From assembly GCA_003551565.1 (NCBI GenBank), contig PUMZ01000323.1, forward strand, positions 1 to 42,470: a DNA stretch of 42,470 nt, in the 5' to 3' direction. The notes beneath the pieces are model-generated. The model saw only the letters and a list, made by a program, of their open reading frames with translations, made no database searches and had not been told where the DNA came from. Of this stretch, positions 34,402-42,194 are shown piece by piece. The translations under genes and the position numbers were made by a program. How positions within the stretch are numbered: position 1 is the first letter of the stretch; each line of letters starts with the position of its first letter. The DNA comes from Candidatus Brocadiaceae bacterium (GTDB lineage Bacteria > Planctomycetota > Brocadiia > SM23-32).

Positions 34402-35205
34402 ATGAGAATAACAACCCGGAAGACCTGGGGGCAAGTGTTGCTTGTGGTGAATATGTCGCTTCTGGCGGGATTGCTGTTTCTTCTCCTGAGGCCGTTTCCC
34501 GCACCGCATGATGCCGGGGCCGGCGAACCCTCTTCTCAGAGCGCCGTTGGGCATCAGGAATCTTCCGACACAGCCTTTTCGCATGGCTATGCTCCGGTGC
34601 CCACGGTGGAAGACTATGAGGCCCTTGCAGCAAGCGATCTTTTCGGGATCGGCCGTTCCGATACCCAATCCGCGGAGGTCGATGAGGTCGAACGGGCCGA
34701 AGAGGAATATACGCCGCCCCCCTTGCAACTGTTGGCCACCGTGGCGGGGCGCGGTCCGATTGCCCGGGCGGTCGTACTGAACCCGGACGGTGGGGGCGAG
34801 CAACGTCTGAAGGTCGGCGATACGATAGCCGGAGCGACCGTTCAGCGGATCGGTCCCAGGAGCATTACTCTCGCACGGGACGATCAGCTGTATGAGATCG
34901 GTATGGATTTTACAGGGGAGACCGGCGCTTCCGGCAGGGGGAGGCCCGAAGAAAGCGCAAGAGCGGTTACGGTGGAAACCCTTATTATCGGCAGGGGGGG
35001 GGAAGTTACACATTCTTCAACAGCCGAGGCGTCGGAAGCACCGGCGCGGGCAGCCCGGGGCCGGTGGGCGGAGATGGACGCAGACGAGCGCCGGGAGGCC
35101 ATGCGCCGAAGGTATGAAAGGGCGCTGGAGAATGCAGACCCGGAAACCCGGCGGCGGATCGAGGAAAGGATACAGCGCGCCGGGGAACGGATGCAGGAGC
35201 GGTGA
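34402..35205 (+). CDS. GspC-like type II secretion HR-domain protein with Arg/Glu tail
   Basis: This 267-residue bitopic inner-membrane protein has one transmembrane helix at about residues 11-29, then a proline/acidic linker. DYEALAASDLFG and an HR-type beta domain lie at about 105-168 (LQLLATVAGRGPIARAVVLNP, LKVGDTIAGATVQRIGPRSITL, LYEIGM). That order is that of GspC/PilP-type proteins, which link the inner-membrane platform to the outer-membrane secretin. A PDZ domain, present in many GspC proteins, is absent. Instead there is a charged tail (about 220-267: EMDADERREAMRR, DPETRRRIEERIQRAGERMQER) similar to that of the preceding protein. No gspD, gspE or other secretion gene is in the window. 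ATG 34402 is placed just before the basic residues that precede the helix; longer in-frame starts exist back to 34285. Confidence 0.72.
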   Translation: MRITTRKTWGQVLLVVNMSLLAGLLFLLLRPFPAPHDAGAGEPSSQSAVGHQESSDTAFSHGYAPVPTVEDYEALAASDLFGIGRSDTQSAEVDEVERAEEEYTPPPLQLLATVAGRGPIARAVVLNPDGGGEQRLKVGDTIAGATVQRIGPRSITLARDDQLYEIGMDFTGETGASGRGRPEESARAVTVETLIIGRGGEVTHSSTAEASEAPARAARGRWAEMDADERREAMRRRYERALENADPETRRRIEERIQRAGERMQER

Positions 35206-35239
35206 ACGGGCGCGCCGGGGGTACTTCGCCCGCAGTTCA
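35203..35239. terminator. Hairpin built from the two convergent gene ends
   Basis: TGAACGGGCG (35203-35212) pairs with CGCCCG (35227-35232) and GTTCA (35235-35239) with a two-base bulge. The outer arms include the stop codons of the GspC-like gene and of argS. There is no T run, so factor-independent termination is unproven. Confidence 0.4.
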
Positions 35240-36982
35240 CATCCTTTCAGGAGCCTTCATTCCGAGCAGGCGCAGTCCGTCGGCGATGACGTTTCTTACC
35301 GCATCAACAAGGAACAGGCGGGCGTTCCGGGTTTCTTCGTCATCGCACAGGACGCGTTTCTCCGGCTCTTTCATCCCGAGGCTGTAATAGGAGCTGAACA
35401 GTTTGCAGAGTTCCAGCAGGTAATTGGCGATTATCGACGGCTCCCTTTTATCCGCCGCCTGGTCGATGCGCAACGAGAAATCTTCCAGAGTCCGTACCAG
35501 CTTCCATTCCTCGGGCAGCCGGAGCAGCGAGCAATCCGCCTGCTCCGTCACCCCGGCGCCTGATTTGCGCAGTATGCTGCACAGCCTGGCATGTGCGTAT
35601 TGGACGTATGGCCCCGTGTCGCCCTGGAAGTCCAGCATTCTGTCCCAGTCGAATACGACGTCTTTGGTTCGCCTCACCGCCAGGTCGCTGAACATCACCG
35701 CACCGGTTCCGATCATGTCTGCGAGCTCCTCGAGGTCGGTCTGGGGCGGGAGCTTGCCGGCGTTTTCTTTGATCTTCTCTTTTGCCTTTTCGATACCGTT
35801 TTTGAGCACATCTTCCAGCAGCACCACCTCGCCGGTTCGCGTGCTGCCGACATTGGCCTTGCCGGTCTTCGGGTCCGGAAACTTCAGCAGTCCGAAATCG
35901 ATATGCTCGATCCTTCCGGCCCAGTCGTAACCCATTCTGGAAAGGACGGCCCGGAGCTGCTGGAAATGCAGTTTTTGTTCCCCCCCGACCACATAGAGGC
36001 AATGTTCGAACCGGTAATTGGTCCACCGGTACTCGGCGGCGCAGAGGTCCCTGGTCGAATAGAGCGTTGTGCCGTCCTTTTTCTGGAGCATCAGCGGCGG
36101 CAGATCGTCCGTGTCGAGCCGGGCGATTATCGCATCTTCGCTATCGGTGGCGATCCCTTTGGTCCTGAGCCGTTCCAGCAGGTCCCCGGCCATGGTCAGA
36201 TAGAAACTTTCGGGCATGTAAGCATCGAACTCGATGCCGAGCATCGCATAGATCCGTTCGAATTCGGCCACACTTATTTTTTTAAACTGTTTCCACAACA
36301 CAGTAGCATGCGGATCGCCGTTTTCGAGGCGCTTGAAGGCGTTCCTGGCCAGGTCCGCCAGTTCGGGCTTCTCTTCGGCCTCCCGGCTGAAGCGGACGTA
36401 GAGTTCCTGCATGTCGGAAACCGAAGCGTCCTGGGCGGAGATATCACCGTAGCGTTCGAAGGCGGCGATCAGCTTGCCGAAACTGGTGCCCCAGTCTCCC
36501 AGGTGGTTGATTCCGATGCACCGGTAGCCGCAGGCCTCAAAGATTCTGTAGAGGGATCGGCCTATGATGGCGGAGCGGAGGTGATGCACTCCGAGATGTT
36601 TGGCGATATTCGGGCTGGAGTAGTCGATGATGACGGTCTTCCCTTTGCCCGATTTGGAACGGCTCCGAACGAAACCTTCCTGGCAGATATTGCTCAATAT
36701 TTCACGATAAAGGGCCGCCCGGTCGAGAAAAAAGTTCACATAAGGCCCCGCCGGCTCGACGGTTTTGACGTCCTTCGGCGGTGAAATTTCGCGGGAAAGC
36801 GCGGTTGCAATCGCCGCAGGCGATTTTTTCATGTCTTTTGCAAAGGGAAAACACGGCAGGGCGTAATCGCCCATCCCGGGCTCCGGAGGCGCCTTGAGCA
36901 TCGCTTCGATCGGGCCGTTCTCAATGGGCAGGTGCCGGCTCAGGCAGTCAGCAATCTCTTTCTTGATTGAATTCATGGGCAT
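35237..36982 (-). CDS. argS: Arginyl-tRNA synthetase
   Basis: This 581-residue class I synthetase charges tRNA(Arg). It has the N-terminal additional domain (PEPGMGDYALPCFPFAKDMKKSP, EPAGPYVNFFLDR), the signature region SSPNIAKHLGVHHLRSAIIG where the usual HIGH box appears as the divergent GVHH at about 131-134, and NHLGDWGTSFGKL. It continues with the LKFPDPKTGKANVGSTRTGEVVLL region replacing KMSKS, and the anticodon-binding DALR domain with GPYVQYAHARLCSIL. Divergent HIGH boxes are known in this enzyme family. It lies 45 bases after prs. No clear ribosome site precedes ATG 36982; the ATG two codons later is an alternative. Confidence 0.96.
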   Translation of the reverse strand: MPMNSIKKEIADCLSRHLPIENGPIEAMLKAPPEPGMGDYALPCFPFAKDMKKSPAAIATALSREISPPKDVKTVEPAGPYVNFFLDRAALYREILSNICQEGFVRSRSKSGKGKTVIIDYSSPNIAKHLGVHHLRSAIIGRSLYRIFEACGYRCIGINHLGDWGTSFGKLIAAFERYGDISAQDASVSDMQELYVRFSREAEEKPELADLARNAFKRLENGDPHATVLWKQFKKISVAEFERIYAMLGIEFDAYMPESFYLTMAGDLLERLRTKGIATDSEDAIIARLDTDDLPPLMLQKKDGTTLYSTRDLCAAEYRWTNYRFEHCLYVVGGEQKLHFQQLRAVLSRMGYDWAGRIEHIDFGLLKFPDPKTGKANVGSTRTGEVVLLEDVLKNGIEKAKEKIKENAGKLPPQTDLEELADMIGTGAVMFSDLAVRRTKDVVFDWDRMLDFQGDTGPYVQYAHARLCSILRKSGAGVTEQADCSLLRLPEEWKLVRTLEDFSLRIDQAADKREPSIIANYLLELCKLFSSYYSLGMKEPEKRVLCDDEETRNARLFLVDAVRNVIADGLRLLGMKAPERM

Positions 36983-37027
36983 GCAGACAAAAAAGGGAAA
37001 AACGTTCTACCGGCGGGACGACGGCGC

Positions 37028-38110
37028 TCAGGAAAACAGCTCGCTCTGAATGCCGAACAGGAAGTTGGGTTGCTCGAAAATCTGGGTCACGGATTTGCCG
37101 GTGTGTATGTTGCGGATGGCGGCTGCGAGCAACGGCGCTGTGCTGACGACCTTGACGAAATCGTCGTTCTGTTTCAGGGGCGGCAGCGTATCGGTGGTGA
37201 TCACCTGCTCAACACCGGTGTCCCTGATGCGTTCGATCGCCCCGCCGGCAAAAACACCATGGACGCATGAAACGTAAGATACAGCCAGATTAAAGCGGTT
37301 TTTCAACGCCTCGATCGCGCTCGTCATTGTGCCCCCGGTCAATATCTCATCGTCGAAGATCGCCACCCGCTTTCCTTTGATCTCTTCAATTCCGATGACA
37401 TTTCTTATCTCCGGGTCCTCTTTATCTTTCCAGCGCCTTTTATCACAGACAGCGAGCGGACACCGGAGCATCTCGGCATACTTTGTGGCCCACTTAACAC
37501 CTCCGGCATCGGTCGCAAGCACCGCGAGCCGCTCGCTATCGCTGTTTTTCCGGAAATGACTGGCGATCAGGGGATTTGCATCCAGCTGATCGCAAGGAGT
37601 CGGGACAAATCCCTGGATCTGCAGCGCATGCAGATTCACCGTCAACACGCGGTCCGCCCCGGCATCTTTCAGCAGTTGTCCCATCAGCCGCGCGGTGATG
37701 GAAATGCGCGGTTCATCCTTTTTGTCGCTGCGGGCATAGGGGTAATAAGGGGTGACCACCGTTATCCGGCCCGCCGAGGCGCCCCGCAGGGCGTCGACCG
37801 TGATGAGAAGTTCCATGATATTTTCCGAAAGGCTCAGCTCGCAAACGTCTTCAGGATCGACTTTCGCGGGATTGACGCCCGTGGGCGCATGCCATGATGA
37901 GGCGGCGGTCTGGACCAGAAAAACATCGGCGCCACGGACGCTTTCAGTGATTTTGACTTTCAGGTTTTCGTTGGCGAACTTGATGACTTCGGGTTCAAAA
38001 AGACTCAGCCCCTGCATCCCGGGGAACTGCTTTAAGACGTTCAGTATTCTGCTGCCAAGGTAATAGCTTGTCCGCCCGGTAAAGAGCATCAAACGATCGT
38101 ATGTTTCCAT
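37028..38110 (-). CDS. prs: Ribose-phosphate pyrophosphokinase (PRPP synthetase)
   Basis: This 360-residue enzyme transfers pyrophosphate from ATP to ribose-5-phosphate to give PRPP for nucleotide, histidine and tryptophan synthesis. It has RITVVTPYYPYARSDKK (the usual PYFGYARQD region, altered), VNLHALQIQGF, VLATDAGGVKWA, AVCDKRR and the PRPP loop FDDEILTGGT in place of the common DDMIDTGGT. It is about 45 residues longer than the standard 315, with small insertions throughout. These differences suggest a divergent subfamily, but substrate sites are intact. ATG 38110 is set by AGGTGG upstream and the start of homology; an in-frame extension to 38266 runs through the promoter. It likely forms an operon with argS. 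Confidence 0.92.
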   Translation of the reverse strand: METYDRLMLFTGRTSYYLGSRILNVLKQFPGMQGLSLFEPEVIKFANENLKVKITESVRGADVFLVQTAASSWHAPTGVNPAKVDPEDVCELSLSENIMELLITVDALRGASAGRITVVTPYYPYARSDKKDEPRISITARLMGQLLKDAGADRVLTVNLHALQIQGFVPTPCDQLDANPLIASHFRKNSDSERLAVLATDAGGVKWATKYAEMLRCPLAVCDKRRWKDKEDPEIRNVIGIEEIKGKRVAIFDDEILTGGTMTSAIEALKNRFNLAVSYVSCVHGVFAGGAIERIRDTGVEQVITTDTLPPLKQNDDFVKVVSTAPLLAAAIRNIHTGKSVTQIFEQPNFLFGIQSELFS

Positions 38111-38173
38111 GGCGCCACCTCGGTGGAATGTTCGGTAAAAAAAATAAAAAAAACGCAACCGGAAGACATCAAG

Positions 38174-38202
38174 ATTATATCGGAAAAGATTTATTTTTCC
38201 AA
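38174..38202 (-). promoter_or_regulatory. Putative prs-argS promoter
   Basis: On the minus strand TTGGAA (38197-38202), a 17-base spacer and perfect TATAAT (38174-38179). The start near 38167 gives a leader of about 56 bases to ATG 38110. Confidence 0.6.
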
Positions 38203-38347
38203 TGAAATGACTGCCGGCGCTTTGAAGCCGGCAGGTGCTGGCGCTCTTTAGCCCGCTTAATATCACGCGTTCTTTCAGGTATAGTACTGGTGAAATGGCA
38301 GGAAAAACTATAAAGTATAAAAAATACTATGCGCCTGCGCGGGGTGC

Positions 38348-38650
38348 GCTGGCCCGAAGGGCCGATTTCAACAATAGGCCCGGGCTCCCTCTGGTCGCCC
38401 GGGGAAACGGAGAACACGCAATTCAACCAGCCCCGCAAGGGGCGAAACAAAATCCGGATGCGAAGGTTTGTCGCCGCCCCTGCCGGGGCTCACCCCAAAA
38501 GAGGCCCGCAGGGTCTGCCTGCAGCAGGCAGATCAACCGCCGTTATGTCCGGCGCCGGTACACACTGCAGAACCTGAAACCCTGAAGAAAGCGACTTATC
38601 ATACTGTTGTTGCATCGTTTATTTTAACTACCGTCTTTGGTTTATGAAAT
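38348..38650 (+). repeat. Composite intergenic repeat, copy C
   Basis: From 38352 it carries CCCGAAGGGCCGATTTCAAC, then CCCGGGC/GCCCGGG arms around a short core. GAACACGCAATTCAACCAGC, CCCGCAAGGGGCGAAACAAA and CCGCCCCTGCCGGGGCTCAC follow (shared with copy B). It continues with the palindrome CTGCCTGCAGCAGGCAG (38515-38531) and about 120 bases shared with copy A. It lacks module 1 at its left end. Confidence 0.82.
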
Positions 38651-38786
38651 ACGCGGATTAGCGTTGATACGGGTGTTGTCGGCGACCTCTTCCATTTGTC
38701 AACATGGATGTTTATTGTTAACCTTATGGTAAAGTTTGCGGAGATGATTTGCAAATTTTCTCATTCTTTTCTCTGGAGGAGAACAA

Positions 38787-39671
38787 GTGAACGGATGCGA
38801 AGATCACAACCTGCCCTGCCTCGCAGTATCCGCTGAAACGATTCCCCAGGCCTGGGAGGAGGCGGTTCTGGCCGTATATCGACGTGGCGCGTCCGTAAGG
38901 ACCGAATACGATTCTGAGGGCGATCCGCCGAGCCTCGACGCCACGGTGATGGTGGAGGTCCGGCGGCCGCTGGGGGAACCCAGGATCCACAAGAACTTTC
39001 CGGGCGGACCGGTCGAGCTTGAAACCTACCGCCGGGAGGTGCTCGACGGCATCCACGACCACTGGATCAATCCGGATGAGGGGAAGTGGACATATACATA
39101 TCATCAGCGGCTTTTTGCTTACAAACCGCTCGAAAACGCTTCCGGCCACAAGGCGCGGGACGGCTTTCGGCCCGTTGATCAGATAGAACAAATGATCGAT
39201 AAACTGGCGCAGACCGCTTATTCCCGCCGGGCGCAAGCCATCACCTGGATACCGCACATGGATCCCTCCACCGACGATCCGCCCTGCCTCCAGCGCATCT
39301 GGGCGAGGCTCCTGCAGGGGGCGGGGGACGAACTTGTGCTGAACCTGAACACTCACTGGCGCTCACGCGACCTCATTAAAGCATGGTTTATGAATGTGTT
39401 CGCCCTGACCGATCTGCAGCGATGGATGGCCGCGAAGATCGGAGAAAAAATTGCAAGCCCCGTATCGTGCGGACGCTACGTTGATATCTCGGATTCGTTG
39501 CATATCTACGGCAGTTACCGCTCGAAAGCCCTCGAAGAGGAGGTCGAGAAGATGGAAACCTCGCCCTGCACGGATCGGGCCTGGGACAGTTCAAAGCTCC
39601 AGCCCATTTTTGAAGAAGCCTATGACAACCTTGAAAATGACCCCGATTTCTACTCGAAAGGCAGCCGCTGA
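38787..39671 (+). CDS. Thymidylate synthase family protein, divergent (archaeal-like subgroup)
   Basis: This 294-residue protein matches the ThyA fold by its key residues: catalytic Cys167 in DDPPCLQRIW, an Arg-Arg pair in YSRRAQAITW, R192-S193-x-D195 with N203 in HWRSRDLIKAWFMN, and H239 with Y241 in SLHIYGSY. ThyA methylates dUMP with methylenetetrahydrofolate; related enzymes hydroxymethylate pyrimidine nucleotides, so the exact substrate is not settled. The overall sequence (WTYTYHQRLFAYKP, SKALEEEVEKME) is far from E. coli ThyA and resembles a subgroup found in archaea and assorted uncultured bacteria. The start is GTG 38787, supported by GGAGGAGAACAA. No thyX, folA or dcd lies beside it. 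Confidence 0.75.
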   Translation: MNGCEDHNLPCLAVSAETIPQAWEEAVLAVYRRGASVRTEYDSEGDPPSLDATVMVEVRRPLGEPRIHKNFPGGPVELETYRREVLDGIHDHWINPDEGKWTYTYHQRLFAYKPLENASGHKARDGFRPVDQIEQMIDKLAQTAYSRRAQAITWIPHMDPSTDDPPCLQRIWARLLQGAGDELVLNLNTHWRSRDLIKAWFMNVFALTDLQRWMAAKIGEKIASPVSCGRYVDISDSLHIYGSYRSKALEEEVEKMETSPCTDRAWDSSKLQPIFEEAYDNLENDPDFYSKGSR

Positions 39672-39676
39672 CCCCC

Positions 39677-39712
39677 GTTTCCACGGCCCGGGCCGAACGC
39701 GGGCCCGGAAAC
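39677..39712. terminator. Strong stem-loop after the ThyA-like gene
   Basis: GTTTCC and GGCCCG arms pair with CGGGCC and GGAAAC with a small bulge, giving a 12-bp GC-rich stem starting six bases after the stop codon. It is followed by six As rather than Ts, so it is a stable hairpin but not a canonical intrinsic terminator. Confidence 0.45.
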
Positions 39713-39733
39713 AAAAAATGCATTGCAATTCTG

Positions 39734-39762
39734 TTGATTGCATGCTCAGGATGGTGTAAGAT
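39734..39762 (+). promoter_or_regulatory. Putative promoter of the secreted hypothetical gene
   Basis: TTGATT (39734-39739), a 17-base spacer and TAAGAT (39757-39762) lie about 150 bases before the start at 39920. Confidence 0.4.
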
Positions 39763-39919
39763 AAAGATTATGGACAGGGGAGAATGGGATGCGGGAGTTG
39801 CGGTCGTGCGGGTGCGATCTTTCAGCAAACCGAAAAAACTTTTCTTATTCTTCCCGCCCTGGGACTTGCGAAATTGTTGCTGCCTTGTTACTTGTTTCCT
39901 TAGATTCCGGAGAACGGAA

Positions 39920-41050
39920 ATGATCGGAAAAGACGATATGAATGGAGCGGAGAAGCGAACGATTACGTGTTGCCGCACTTTTTTTGCGTTGCTGGCGATT
40001 TCCATGCTCAGCGCGTTCGTACCGGTGGCAATGCTTGAAACGGGAGGTTGGAGTTGCTTCAGGACCGCCGCGGTATTGCACGCTGACGAGACGCCACAGC
40101 AGTCCTTACTGTCCTCTGTGCCGTCCGGCACCGACCTGGTCGTAGCGATCGATCTCGAACGTTTGCTGGAAGTGGGTTTTGTCCGCGAAGGGCTGAGTGA
40201 AGCGAGGGAAGAGGCGGATATGGAAGAATTGCAGGAGCTTCTCGAAAAGTACGGCATGGAGCTGGAAGACATCGGCAAGGAGTTGGTTCTGTTCGCCGAC
40301 GAAGACAGTGACGAAGGCGGTCTTTTTGGAGTTGTTCTGCGCACTGCGATCGAGGAAGCGAAATTCAAGGAGATACTTGAAGCAGAATCTGAAGAAGAGG
40401 AGGCATTCAACTACGAAACCATAGAAGTCGGGGGTTACGGAGCTTACCTTTTGACGGAGTACAGGAAGGGCGGCTTGTCCGGGCAAGCGGATTCGGCGCC
40501 GGGTCAAATGATGCCGGAAAGTGCAGCGGTCGTTTATCTCGCTCCGGACCAAATGCTGCTGACCGGCGGGGCGCATATTGAAGGGGTTATCGAAAGCATT
40601 GGAGGGGGCCGCAACCTTGACGGGCATCCGCACCCGCGCATGCAGGATATCGATACCGGAGCTCTGGTGTGGGGCGTTTACGAGAGGGCGGACAAAGATG
40701 CTGTCCCGGCGGAGGACGGAGAGAACTTTTGGGAGGGAGTCATAGGGTTAAACTTCGACGTTAACCTGACCGGCGAGGACCAGCAGGACTTTCGATTCCG
40801 CCTCAGCACGGAATCTGCCAGCGCCGGGAGCGCAAGCAACATGCATCAGCAGACCGTTATGCTCTCCCAGCTGATGCTGCCGATGTTTTTTCAGGACGAC
40901 CCCGATATGGCCCAGAAGCTCATGGAAGCCATAGAGATCGAGTTATCCGGCCGGGAGGTCAATTTCAGCGTTTCTCTTGAGCGCGAATTGATCGAAGCTC
41001 TGAGGAAGTTTACAGAAGCGCAGCAACAACAGCAGCAGGAAGATCGGTAA
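39920..41050 (+). CDS. Exported hypothetical protein, 376 residues
   Basis: I do not recognise a named family with certainty. The start at 39920 follows GGAGAACGGAA and gives a long signal peptide (KRTITCCRTFFALLAISMLSAFVPVAML) with cleavage possibly near VLHADE. The mature part begins SVPSGTDLVVAIDLERLLE, a pattern reminiscent of DUF3352-type secreted proteins. It continues with alternating acidic helices and beta segments (ELVLFADEDSDEGGLFGVVLR, NYETIEVGGYGAYLL, VVYLAPDQMLLTGG, HIEGVIESIGGG) that look like two similar alpha/beta halves. The C-terminus is a Gln-rich tail QQQQQQED. No catalytic motif is visible, so a binding or structural role is as likely as an enzyme. Confidence 0.7.
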   Translation: MIGKDDMNGAEKRTITCCRTFFALLAISMLSAFVPVAMLETGGWSCFRTAAVLHADETPQQSLLSSVPSGTDLVVAIDLERLLEVGFVREGLSEAREEADMEELQELLEKYGMELEDIGKELVLFADEDSDEGGLFGVVLRTAIEEAKFKEILEAESEEEEAFNYETIEVGGYGAYLLTEYRKGGLSGQADSAPGQMMPESAAVVYLAPDQMLLTGGAHIEGVIESIGGGRNLDGHPHPRMQDIDTGALVWGVYERADKDAVPAEDGENFWEGVIGLNFDVNLTGEDQQDFRFRLSTESASAGSASNMHQQTVMLSQLMLPMFFQDDPDMAQKLMEAIEIELSGREVNFSVSLERELIEALRKFTEAQQQQQQEDR

Positions 41051-41104
41051 GGGCGCCCCGGCAAGGCCCCTGGATTGACGCACCTGTTCAACAGAAGGAT
41101 CGGT

Positions 41105-41130
41105 GCGCCGGTAGCTCAGTGGACAGAGCA
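41105..41130 (+). other. 5' half of a tRNA gene (remnant)
   Basis: GCGCCGG, TA, GCTC, AGTGGACA, GAGC, A is a textbook acceptor strand plus D arm of a tRNA, resembling tRNA(Arg) or a similar tRNA. After base 41130 the sequence leaves tRNA entirely: there is no anticodon arm, T arm or matching 3' acceptor downstream. It is in frame with the HU-type gene and sits exactly where that gene's missing N-terminal helix would be. Confidence 0.8.
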
Positions 41131-41137
41131 GAATGAA

Positions 41138-41398
41138 ATGACCCGGGTGGAAGCAAGTATAGTTATTCAGAGTGTTCTGGATCAGGTGACCGCCGAACTA
41201 TCCGATGGCAACCGGCTGGAACTGCGTGATTTCGGCGTCCTGGAACCCCGGGTGCGGAAAGGACAGGACAATGCTCGAAATCCGAGAACGGGCGAAACGG
41301 TTGCCACAGACGGCAAAGTAACGGTGGGGTTTAAGCCTGGTAAGAAGATGAAGCGGGACATCCAGAACTGCCTGGGTACATTGAAAGGGCAAGGCTGA
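41138..41398 (+). CDS. HU/IHF-family DNA-binding protein, N-terminally truncated
   Basis: The visible 86 residues from ATG 41138 contain the HU core: MTRVEASIVIQSVLDQVTAELSDGNRLELRDFG, the DNA-binding arm region ARNPRTGE, and FKPGKKMKRDIQN. Ordinary HU proteins have about 20 residues before this point (a first helix with a motif like KSELIxxIA). Here that helix is missing and the upstream bases are a tRNA 5' half that reads in frame as APVAQWTEQNE. There is no ribosome site before ATG 41138. The gene may therefore be a broken copy, or be translated from a non-standard start. The conserved arm residues suggest it was functional until recently. An assembly join at 41131 would produce the same picture. 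Confidence 0.7.
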   Translation: MTRVEASIVIQSVLDQVTAELSDGNRLELRDFGVLEPRVRKGQDNARNPRTGETVATDGKVTVGFKPGKKMKRDIQNCLGTLKGQG

Positions 41399-41494
41399 AG
41401 TTTTGACGGGCAGGGAAAATGGTGGCTGATAAATACCGGGAATTATGAGAACACAACCGCTTTTCAAAGATAATGACATTTCAGCCCGTAAAAT

Positions 41495-42017
41495 TCAAGC
41501 CAGCTTATCGCGGTAAATGCGCCATTCGGGCATTACATCTTCAAGCATTGCCTTGAAACGTTCGTTGTGTCGGCGTTCAAAGAAATGGAGCATCTCATGC
41601 ACCAGCATATAATCAAGACAACCGTCCGGCTTCTGTATCAGCCACAAATTTAACCATATGCGCCCTGCCTTCGGATTACATGAACCCCACCGCGTTTTCA
41701 TTTTTTTTGACCCTGCACTCCTCCACGTCAACCCCTAACCTGCCTTCCCACTTTGCCACCGCATCCGGAATTCGCTCCTTGAGCCTCTCCCTGTACCATT
41801 CGATAAGGATATGCTCGCGCTTTGCGCTGGCAGTGCCCGGCCTGACCCGAAGCTCTAACGTCCCGTCTGATAAATTCACTGACGGCGAACTGTTTTCCTC
41901 TATGACATGCAGGCGATAGCCCTTTCCGCGATAGTAATGGGTTTCGCCCGTTACTATTCTCCGGTGGTGAGGTATGATCAGAAATCTTACATTGAAACTC
42001 CGCCGATAATAGCAAGT
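41495..42017 (-). pseudogene. YgjP-like (DUF45) zinc metallopeptidase, frameshifted and missing its 5' end
   Basis: Reading on the minus strand, one frame (from about 42017 to 41705) gives VTGETHYYRGKGYRLHV, LSDGTLELRVRPG, ILIEWYRERLKERIPDAVAKWEGRLGV. The other frame (to 41495) gives MKTRWGSCNPKAGRIWLN, DYMLVHEMLHFFERRH and MPEWRIYRDKLA. Together these match the YgjP-like metallopeptidase order, with zinc motif HEMLH and a third His in ERRH. The two frames join at a run of eight As (T run at 41701-41708 on the plus strand); one A fewer would restore a single frame. Upstream the frame hits a stop at 42018-42020 without a good start codon, so about 40 N-terminal residues are absent. A sequencing error could explain the A run but not the missing N-terminus. 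Confidence 0.75.
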
Positions 42018-42108
42018 TCACAACCGCTCCATAACTGAAGGATACAGGTTGCGGGTTACCTTTTCACGTCAGTCCAAATCTACGGTTATATTTACGGCAG
42101 GATCTGTC

Positions 42109-42136
42109 TTGACAAAAAGCGTTCATCCTCTACAAT
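42109..42136 (+). promoter_or_regulatory. Promoter of the right-edge nitroreductase gene
   Basis: Consensus TTGACA (42109-42114), a 16-base spacer and TACAAT (42131-42136). The start near 42143 gives a leader of about 52 bases before ATG 42195. This is among the best promoter matches in the window. Confidence 0.65.
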
Positions 42137-42194
42137 ATATTACTCAATAGCGGGGTGAATGTAAAAATAAACAACTCATTACAGGAGTATGCTT

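Larger units (their letters stand above)
38111..38786. other. Repeat-containing divergent gap between prs and the ThyA-like gene
   Basis: These 676 bases hold no convincing gene. They contain the prs promoter, a perfect TGCCGGC/GCCGGCA hairpin at 38211-38233, the composite repeat copy C (38348-38650) and about 135 AT-rich bases before the GTG start at 38787, where a promoter should lie. Confidence 0.6.

Noticed and set aside
39677-39712. Intrinsic terminator of the ThyA-like gene
   Set aside because: The stem is strong but is followed by As, not Ts, on the coding strand, so I list it only as a stem-loop with low terminator confidence.
41105-41130. A functional tRNA gene
   Set aside because: Only the acceptor 5' strand and D arm are present; no anticodon arm, T arm or 3' acceptor strand follows.
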